Source of the DNA: Salipiger bermudensis
GTDB taxonomy: Bacteria; Pseudomonadota; Alphaproteobacteria; Rhodobacterales; Rhodobacteraceae
DNA: 64,000 nucleotides
Reading direction: 5' to 3'
Assembly: GCF_020171625.1 (NCBI RefSeq)
Contig: NZ_JAIUZY010000011.1
Location: 124,001 to 188,000, forward strand
The notes beneath the pieces are model-generated. The model saw nothing but the letters and a program-made list of their open reading frames with translations, did no database searches and was not told where the DNA came from. Below are positions 58,428 through 64,000 of this stretch, one piece after another. The position numbers and the translations under genes are program-made. Each line of letters opens with the position of its first letter. The first letter of the stretch is position 1.

Positions 58428-59589
58428 GATCCAGCCCGCCCCGCGCCCCGCCCGGATCGTGGTCTTCGGCTTCGATGTCGGAGAGATCTCGCAGATCCGC
58501 CGCATCCGGGCGCTGGTGGCGCTCGGGCACGACGTGCACAGCTTCACCATGCGCCGCGACAACATGAACACGGCCTACGAGCCCGACTGGCCGAACACCC
58601 ACCTGTTCATGACCAGCAACGAGAACCTGCCCAAGCGCGCCGTGGTGGTGGCCGGCTCCATCCTCAAGATGACCGGCCATCGCGAAATGCTGCAGCGGGC
58701 CGATGTCATCATCGCGCGCAATCTCGACATGTTGGCGATTGCCTGGGCGGCGCGGGCGATGGCGGGGGCCTCCAACGTGCCGCTGGTCTACGAGTGCCTC
58801 GACATCAACGGCGCGCTCTGCCGCGAGGGCCGCAAGGGCGACGCGATGCGCGCCGCCGAGCAGTTCCTGCTCCGGCGCATCGAGATGCTGGTGGTGTCCT
58901 CGCCGGGCTTCGTGCGCAACTTCTTCGAGCCGGTCCAGCGCTATGACGGGCCGTGGGCGCTGTGGGAGAACAAGCTCGCCGCGGGCTCGGCCCTGCCGGC
59001 GCGTCCGGTGACGCGCGACGTGCCCGAGGCGGGCCGCCCGCTGCGCGTCGGCTGGGTCGGCACCATCCGCTGCGCGCCGAGCCTCGCGCTGCTCTCCGAG
59101 GTGGCCGCGCGCATGGGGGCGGGCGTCGAGATCCATATTCACGGCGTCGTGCATCGCCACGTTCTGCCGGAGTTCGACGCGGTGATCGCGGCGCATTCCA
59201 ACATGGTGTTCCACGGCGCTTACCAATATCCGCAGGATCTGCCCGCGCTCTACGGCGGCGTCGATCTGGTCTGGTCCCAGGATCTCTGGCAGCGCGGCAA
59301 CAATTCCGACTGGCTGCTGCCCAACCGCATCTACGAGGCAAGCTGGGCTGGCTGCCCGAGCATCGCCGTCGCCGGAACCGAGACCGGGAGGCGGGTCGCC
59401 GACGATGGGCTGGGCTGGGTGATCGATGCGCCAGAGGCCGCCGATCTGGTCGCGCTGCTGACAGGGCTGACGCGCGGGGAGATCGCGGCCCGTGGGCAGG
59501 CGCTGCTCGACCGGCCGGCCGCGGATTTCGTGCAATCGCCCTCGGACATCGCCGAGGTGATCGACACCGTTCGCGCGCGGGCGGGGTAG
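58414..59589 (+). CDS. Glycosyltransferase (GT-B type)
   Basis: 391 residues from TTG 58414 with GGAGGG at 58402-58407. An N-terminal Rossmann half (RIVVFGFDVGEISQIRRIRALVALGHDV) and a nucleotide-sugar half (VGWVGTIRCAPSLALL, LLPNRIYEASWAGCPSIAV) make a two-domain GT-B enzyme. The usual GT4 EX7E motif appears in modified form, so I do not name the exact family. It is one of three sugar-adding enzymes of the operon and is cytoplasmic or peripheral to the membrane. Confidence 0.82.
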   Translation: MSAAEIQPAPRPARIVVFGFDVGEISQIRRIRALVALGHDVHSFTMRRDNMNTAYEPDWPNTHLFMTSNENLPKRAVVVAGSILKMTGHREMLQRADVIIARNLDMLAIAWAARAMAGASNVPLVYECLDINGALCREGRKGDAMRAAEQFLLRRIEMLVVSSPGFVRNFFEPVQRYDGPWALWENKLAAGSALPARPVTRDVPEAGRPLRVGWVGTIRCAPSLALLSEVAARMGAGVEIHIHGVVHRHVLPEFDAVIAAHSNMVFHGAYQYPQDLPALYGGVDLVWSQDLWQRGNNSDWLLPNRIYEASWAGCPSIAVAGTETGRRVADDGLGWVIDAPEAADLVALLTGLTRGEIAARGQALLDRPAADFVQSPSDIAEVIDTVRARAG

Positions 59590-59598
59590 GGGAAAGGG

Positions 59599-60624
59599 AT
59601 GGAAGACATGCTCGATACCTCCGCGATCCGGACCGGCGCCGACCCGGCGACGATCCTCGTGGCGATCCCCACGCTGAACGAGGCGCGCCATATCGAGGCG
59701 ACGCTCGAGGCGCTGCATCGCGACCGGCCCGAGATGGCGCATGTGCGGATCGTGGTCGCCGATGGCGGCAGCAGCGACGACACCCGCGCGATCGTGTCCG
59801 ACTACGCGCGGCGCCACCCCAACGTGGTGCTGATCGACAATCCCGACATGCTGCAATCGGCGGCGGTGAACCGCGTGGTCGAGTGCTGCTCCGAGCCGCA
59901 GCACGAGATCCTCGTGCGGGTCGACGCCCATTCGCGCTACCCAGACGGCTATGTGCTTGCCGTGGCCGACAGCCTTCTGGCCCGCGACGTGGCGGCGCTG
60001 GCGACGGTCATGGACACGGTCGGGCAGAGCTGCGTGCAGAAGGGCGTGGCCTGGGCCAGCGACACGAGGCTCGGCTCCGGTGGCTCGGGGCATCGCGGCG
60101 GGGCCGTGTCGGGCTATGTCGAGCACGGACATCACGCCGGGTTCCGGCTCGACATCTGGCGCCGGACGGGCGGCTACGACACCGGCTTCATCGCCAACGA
60201 GGATGCCGAGCTCGATCACCGCATCGGGCTGGCCGGGGGCAGGATCTGGCTCGATGCCGACATCCGCCTCGACTATCTGGCCCGCGACACGCTGCGCAAG
60301 CTGGCGAAGCAATACTGGCGCTACGGGCTCGGGCGCGGGCAGACCGTGCTCAAGCATCGGCTTAGACCGCGGCTGCGGCAGATGATCCCGCCGGCGGTGA
60401 CCGCGGTCATCCTTCTGTCGGTGCTCCTCTCGCCGCTGTTTCCGCCGGTCCTGCTGCTGCCGCTGGCCTACCTGCTCATCCTCGCGGCCACCGCGGTGCG
60501 CCTCGCGGTGACACATCGCAGTGCCTGCGCGCTCTGGGCCGCGCCGGCGCTGTTTCTCATGCACACCTGCTTCGGCGCCGGGTTCCTGACCCGGCTGATC
60601 CTCGGAGGGAGGGGGGCGACATGA
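59599..60624 (+). CDS. Family 2 glycosyltransferase (ExoA-like)
   Basis: 341 residues. The GT2 domain starts ILVAIPTLNEARHIEATLEAL and has VVADGGSSDDT, VRVDAHSRYPDGYV (the DxD-type region) and FIANEDAELDHRI. Two C-terminal membrane helices (about 265-305 and 315-335). The DAHSRYP and NEDAELD blocks resemble ExoA of succinoglycan synthesis. It overlaps the next transferase by ATGA (60621). Confidence 0.9.
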   Translation: MEDMLDTSAIRTGADPATILVAIPTLNEARHIEATLEALHRDRPEMAHVRIVVADGGSSDDTRAIVSDYARRHPNVVLIDNPDMLQSAAVNRVVECCSEPQHEILVRVDAHSRYPDGYVLAVADSLLARDVAALATVMDTVGQSCVQKGVAWASDTRLGSGGSGHRGGAVSGYVEHGHHAGFRLDIWRRTGGYDTGFIANEDAELDHRIGLAGGRIWLDADIRLDYLARDTLRKLAKQYWRYGLGRGQTVLKHRLRPRLRQMIPPAVTAVILLSVLLSPLFPPVLLLPLAYLLILAATAVRLAVTHRSACALWAAPALFLMHTCFGAGFLTRLILGGRGAT

Positions 60625-61517
60625 AGATCACCATCACCATCTGTACCTTCCGGCGCAGTCACATCGCCACCACGCTGCAATCGCTCGAGGCGATGGAGCG
60701 CCCCGCGGACTGCGCGGTCTCGGTCGTCGTGATCGACAATGACGACACGCCGTCCGCGCAGGACCGGGTGGCCAACACCGCCGCCGCGATGCGCCTGCCG
60801 GTGCGCTACCTGCACCAGCCGGGCGCCAACATCTCGATCGCGCGCAATGCCGGCCTCGAGGCGGCCACGACCGAATGGGTGGCCTTTCTCGACGATGACG
60901 AGGTGGTCGAGCCCGACTGGCTGGTCGAGCTGGTCAGGCGCCAGCGCGCCACCGGGGCCGACGCGGTCTTCGGACCGAGCTACGCGCGCTATGACGACGA
61001 CGCGCCGGACTGGATCGTGCGGGGTGATTTCCACTCGCAGGTGGCGGCGCCCCGCGCCGGGGTGATCGAGACCGGCCACACCTGCAACGCCCTCCTGCGC
61101 TGGTGCGGGACGCCGTGGCAGGCCGAGCGCTTCGCGCTCGAGCGGGGCAAATCCGGTGGCGAGGACACCGAGTTCTTCTTCCGGCTGCGCCAGTTGGGGG
61201 CCGAGTACGCCATCGCCGACACCGCAATCGTGCGCGAGGATGTCCCCGCGGCGCGGCTCTCGGTGACGTGGCTGCTGCGCCGACGCTTCCGGATCGGGCA
61301 GAGCTACTCGGCCTCCGCCGAGAGCCTCCGGCAACGGCTGGGGCTGTTCGGGTCGAGCGCCGTCAAGGCCGGGTACTGTGCCCTGCGCGCCGGCGTGGCG
61401 CTGGCCAACCCCGAGCGGCGGACGTTCTGGCTGATGCGCGGGACGATGCATTCCGGGATCTGCGCCGGCTGTCTGAAGCTGCCCGAAAAGGCCCTTTACG
61501 GTGTTCAGGGGGGATGA
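60621..61517 (+). CDS. Family 2 glycosyltransferase (ExoM-like)
   Basis: 298 residues. Inverting GT2 with ITITICTFRRSHIATTLQSLE, VVVIDNDDTPSAQD, the DDDE motif (WVAFLDDDEVVEPDWL) and GGEDTEFFFRLRQLG. The pattern CTFRR...NISIARN is that of ExoM/ExoO-type enzymes. A C-terminal hydrophobic region may attach it to the membrane. Coupled to its neighbours on both sides. Confidence 0.9.
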   Translation: MKITITICTFRRSHIATTLQSLEAMERPADCAVSVVVIDNDDTPSAQDRVANTAAAMRLPVRYLHQPGANISIARNAGLEAATTEWVAFLDDDEVVEPDWLVELVRRQRATGADAVFGPSYARYDDDAPDWIVRGDFHSQVAAPRAGVIETGHTCNALLRWCGTPWQAERFALERGKSGGEDTEFFFRLRQLGAEYAIADTAIVREDVPAARLSVTWLLRRRFRIGQSYSASAESLRQRLGLFGSSAVKAGYCALRAGVALANPERRTFWLMRGTMHSGICAGCLKLPEKALYGVQGG

Positions 61518-61521
61518 GGGG

Positions 61522-62550
61522 ATGCTAGCGGGTTTGCAGTGCGGGCGGGCGGTGGCGGCGGTGATGGTCGCGATCTTCCACGCCAACGTGTTCCTTCTGC
61601 CGAACAGGTTCTACGACGGCCACGGCGCGGGGGCCGCGTTCAACTTCGGCTATGCCGGGGTCGAGTTCTTCTTCGTGCTCTCCGGTTTCATCATGGTTCT
61701 GGTCCATCGCCGCGATTTCGGCCAGCCAAGCAAGGCTCCGGTCTTCCTGCGCAAGCGCGTGGTGCGGATCTATCCGATCTACTGGCTCGTCATGGCGTTT
61801 CTGCTGGCGATCTACGTCGCCTCGCCGGGGCGGGGACCGGACCATGCCCGGGATCCGCTGGCGATCCTTCAGTCGCTTCTCCTGATCCCGTCCGAGGACG
61901 GGCCGATCATGCAGGTCGCCTGGACGCTGCAGCACGAGATGCTGTTCTACATCATCTTCTCCGGGATCATCCTGCACCTGCGCCTCGGGCGCCTCGTGTT
62001 CGCGGGCTGGATGCTGGCCTGCGTTCTGGCGCTGCCGTGGTGGCGCGAGCTGAGCTTCCCGCTGGCGTTCCTGCTCAAACCGCACAACCTGTTGTTCCTA
62101 TTCGGGATCGGGGCGGCCTATGCCTACCGGCATCTGTCGCGAAGCTCGGCGCTGCTGGCGTTCTGGGCCGGGTGCGCGCTGTTTCTCGGTCTCGGACTGT
62201 CGGAAACCGTGTTTGGGGTGATGGGCCCCGAGAGCCTGCAGCCGCTGGGCTACGGGCTGGGGGCCATGCTGATCGTGATCGGTCTGGCGCAGGGCGGGCT
62301 GCCGGCGCCGCGCTGGCTGACCTTCATCGGCGATGCCTCATATGCGATCTATCTCGTGCACCTGCCGGTGATGAACATTGCCGCCCTGGGGCTGCTGGCC
62401 GCCGGCCTGCACCGCGTGCTGCCGCCGCTGGCGATGCTGGCGCTGATCACCGGGATCGTCACGGTCGCCGGATGCCTCGTGCACGTCTACGCGGAAAAGC
62501 CGCTGATGAGATATTTCAAGAACCGTTCCCCCCGCCAGGCCACGGCCTGA
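61522..62550 (+). CDS. Second membrane O-acyltransferase (acyltransferase 3)
   Basis: 342 residues from ATG 61522 (GAGGGG before it; GTG 61501 overlapping the previous gene is possible). About ten helices; blocks LQCGRAVAAVMVAIFHAN with the catalytic-type His, GVEFFFVLSGFIMVL and RKRVVRIYPIYW. With the enzyme at 57372 this gives two acyl-modifying enzymes, similar to ExoZ and ExoH, which add acetyl and succinyl groups in succinoglycan. Confidence 0.9.
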   Translation: MLAGLQCGRAVAAVMVAIFHANVFLLPNRFYDGHGAGAAFNFGYAGVEFFFVLSGFIMVLVHRRDFGQPSKAPVFLRKRVVRIYPIYWLVMAFLLAIYVASPGRGPDHARDPLAILQSLLLIPSEDGPIMQVAWTLQHEMLFYIIFSGIILHLRLGRLVFAGWMLACVLALPWWRELSFPLAFLLKPHNLLFLFGIGAAYAYRHLSRSSALLAFWAGCALFLGLGLSETVFGVMGPESLQPLGYGLGAMLIVIGLAQGGLPAPRWLTFIGDASYAIYLVHLPVMNIAALGLLAAGLHRVLPPLAMLALITGIVTVAGCLVHVYAEKPLMRYFKNRSPRQATA

Positions 62551-62575
62551 GGGCACCGAAGGGAGAGACCGCCTC

Positions 62576-63415
62576 TTGTCGACCGACGCCAAACTGCTTC
62601 CCGACTTCATCATCATCGGTGCCATGAAATGCGGCACGACGACCCTTTATCGCTATCTCGCCCTGCATCCCGAGATCGACATGTCGCGCGACAAGGAGAC
62701 CGACTTCTTCGTGGCCGAGAAGAACTGGGGCAAGGGGCTGGGCTGGTATTCCAACCAGTTCAGCCATGCCGATCGCGTGCGCGGCGAGGCGAGCCCGAAC
62801 TACACGAAATGCCGCGATTTTCCCGGTGTCGCGCAGCGGATCTCCGAGACCTGCCCCGAGGTGAAGCTGATCTACATCGTGCGCGAACCGGTGGCGCGCG
62901 CGGAATCGCAGTTCCGGCACAGCTTCATCATGGAGGGTCAGGAGGGCGACCTTCGGGGCTTCGAGGGCAGCCGCCAATATGCCCATATCCTCGACTCGAG
63001 CCACTACGCCCGCCAGATCGAGGAATATCTGCGGTTCTTTCCGAAAGAGGCCTTCCTGTTTCTCGATTTCGACGAGCTTCGGCGCGATCCGCAGGCGGTG
63101 ATGGACAAGGTCACCTATCACGTCGGGGTGTCGCGGATGGCGATCGAGGATCTCGGCAAGCAGAACGACAGCGCCGAGCTGTCGCGGGTGCCCGGATTCG
63201 TGCTGCGCTTCGCGAGCAGCGCGGCGGGCCGGCGTCTGGCCGGGCTGATGAGCCGCGATCTGCGCAACCGGATCCGCAGCGGGCTGGCGTTTCGCAAGGC
63301 GCGCGTGCCACCGGGCTTTCCCGACGACCTCAGGGAGCGGATGCAGGGGGATCTGGGCGACGACAGCGCGCGCTTTCGCGAGATCTCGGGTCTGTCTCCG
63401 AGCGGCTGGCGCTGA
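62576..63415 (+). CDS. PAPS-dependent sulfotransferase
   Basis: 279 residues from TTG 62576 (AAGGGAGAGA site). The 5'-phosphosulfate loop is IIIGAMKCGTTTLYRYL, and the 3'-phosphate motif is YIVREPVARAESQFRHS. This is the carbohydrate-type sulfotransferase fold and implies a sulfated sugar in the polysaccharide. It is last in the operon, 26 bases after the second acyltransferase. No PAPS-synthesis genes are in the window. Confidence 0.9.
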   Translation: MSTDAKLLPDFIIIGAMKCGTTTLYRYLALHPEIDMSRDKETDFFVAEKNWGKGLGWYSNQFSHADRVRGEASPNYTKCRDFPGVAQRISETCPEVKLIYIVREPVARAESQFRHSFIMEGQEGDLRGFEGSRQYAHILDSSHYARQIEEYLRFFPKEAFLFLDFDELRRDPQAVMDKVTYHVGVSRMAIEDLGKQNDSAELSRVPGFVLRFASSAAGRRLAGLMSRDLRNRIRSGLAFRKARVPPGFPDDLRERMQGDLGDDSARFREISGLSPSGWR

Positions 63416-63724
63416 AGGGAGAGGGCTGTTCTCGAGGGGTGGAAAGGTGTGTGAGGGCTGGGAAATCGCAGGGGCCGGGGAGCGACTGAAGGTAGCGATT
63501 TATTAACGAACTCTACCTATGGGTTATATATGTCGAAAGTAAGTTCATATGCCTTCAATTGCTGTTAGTCGATAAAAGATCGGCGCGTGGCGCAAATATA
63601 TGGTAAATAAAGGATTAACGCCGCCCCGGCCAGTTAATGAAAATTGCGACGGGATTTTGATTGCGGCAATTTTTGGGCGGATGTATGCTCAAAACTGTTA
63701 ATTGGTTCAAAAAGGATGATTCCG
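63416..63724. promoter_or_regulatory. AT-rich leader of the terminal RTX gene
   Basis: 309 bases without a gene, unusually AT-rich from about 63485 on, with TTATATATG and ATTAAC elements. AAAAAGGATG precedes the RTX gene's ATG at 63725. No definite promoter hexamers are called. Confidence 0.4.
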
Positions 63725-64000
63725 ATGAGCATTTTGACTAACGGAAACGAGTCGATCATCGACTCGAATGGCGACAATTTCGTCAACGGCGCTGGCGGCA
63801 ACGATTTCATTCACGGTGCAGGCGGCGATGACTATATCAAGGGCGGTGTCGGCAACGATCGTCTGAAAGGCGGCTGGGGCGATGACGCCATTGCCGGCGG
63901 CGAAGGCAATGACACCATTGCCGGCGGCGCAGGCAACGACATCATCGGCGGTGGCCTGGGTGACGACGTGCTGAATGGCGGCACCGGCGACGACACGCTC
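63725..64000 (+). CDS. RTX calcium-binding protein, N-terminal part (cut by window end)
   Basis: ATG 63725 follows AAGGATG and opens a frame that runs to the end of the window (92 codons). After a short head (MSILTNGNESIIDSNG) the sequence is nearly all GGxGxDxUx repeats, such as GGNDFIHGAGGDDYIKGG, about eight units so far. Such repeats fold into a calcium-bound beta roll after type I secretion. The head lacks a Sec signal. It closes the exopolysaccharide locus and may be an adhesin, matrix protein or enzyme; the C terminus is needed to tell. Confidence 0.85.
   Translation, partial: MSILTNGNESIIDSNGDNFVNGAGGNDFIHGAGGDDYIKGGVGNDRLKGGWGDDAIAGGEGNDTIAGGAGNDIIGGGLGDDVLNGGTGDDTL

Overview
The window is high-GC, densely coded alphaproteobacterial DNA, most likely from a Rhodobacterales (Roseobacter/Paracoccaceae type) bacterium. 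The pointers are a repABC replication and partition module, the quinoprotein-associated SoxYZ-like carrier and metallohydrolase families, the GC-rich hairpin plus ATATTTCCGGCCAGAAGAAG-type intergenic motif, and Rhizobium/Roseobacter-style exo polysaccharide genes. A repABC locus with predicted antisense RNA and palindromic partition sites at about 7.0-10.9 kb implies an extrachromosomal replicon (large plasmid or chromid). A monomeric NADP isocitrate dehydrogenase on the same molecule favours the chromid end of that range.

Region 1 (0-6.6 kb): a partial unknown gene, a small-molecule kinase plus class III aminotransferase pair joined by ATGA, then a complete pqqABCDE operon (pqqA at 3312, pqqE ending at 6618) for the cofactor PQQ. 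Region 2 (6.6-11.7 kb): replication and partition (repA, repB, antisense RNA, repC, a 22-bp palindrome with two half sites) and one unknown gene. Region 3 (11.9-27 kb): the regulatory and accessory side of PQQ-dependent oxidation. It holds gfa (formaldehyde-glutathione), a LuxR-type regulator, FIST protein and hybrid kinase set, two secreted proteins of unknown role, an Xre/RES toxin-antitoxin pair, a SoxYZ-like carrier facing a divergent zinc metallohydrolase, a thioesterase, an OmpR-type two-component system, a small Cys protein, and an ABC transporter with two different permease types. Region 4 (27-37 kb): monomeric isocitrate dehydrogenase, a GT87-like membrane protein, an FAD oxidoreductase, a YihY-family protein, then a split membrane glucose-dehydrogenase-like quinoprotein (separate four-helix membrane protein plus a periplasmic PQQ propeller with a long acidic repeat linker).

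Region 5 (37-64 kb): glycogen debranching enzyme, then an exopolysaccharide locus. This has GDP-mannose supply (manC, manB), an outer-membrane export protein, an Ig/SGNH esterase, an ExoY-like initiating sugar transferase, a subtilase-P-domain-RTX secreted protease, a GH16 glycanase, a flippase, a Wzc/ExoP-type co-polymerase kinase, three glycosyltransferases, two membrane acyltransferases and a sulfotransferase. It ends in an RTX calcium-binding protein cut by the window edge. The enzymes predict an acylated, sulfated, mannose-containing polysaccharide that is secreted with calcium-binding proteins; no Wzy polymerase and no type I secretion ATPase is visible here.

The genes form two coherent programmes on one replicon: periplasmic PQQ-dependent oxidation (cofactor synthesis, enzyme, electron relay accessories, transporter, formaldehyde handling, regulation) and surface polysaccharide production. 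All functional names are from motif and family recognition by eye; no search was run.
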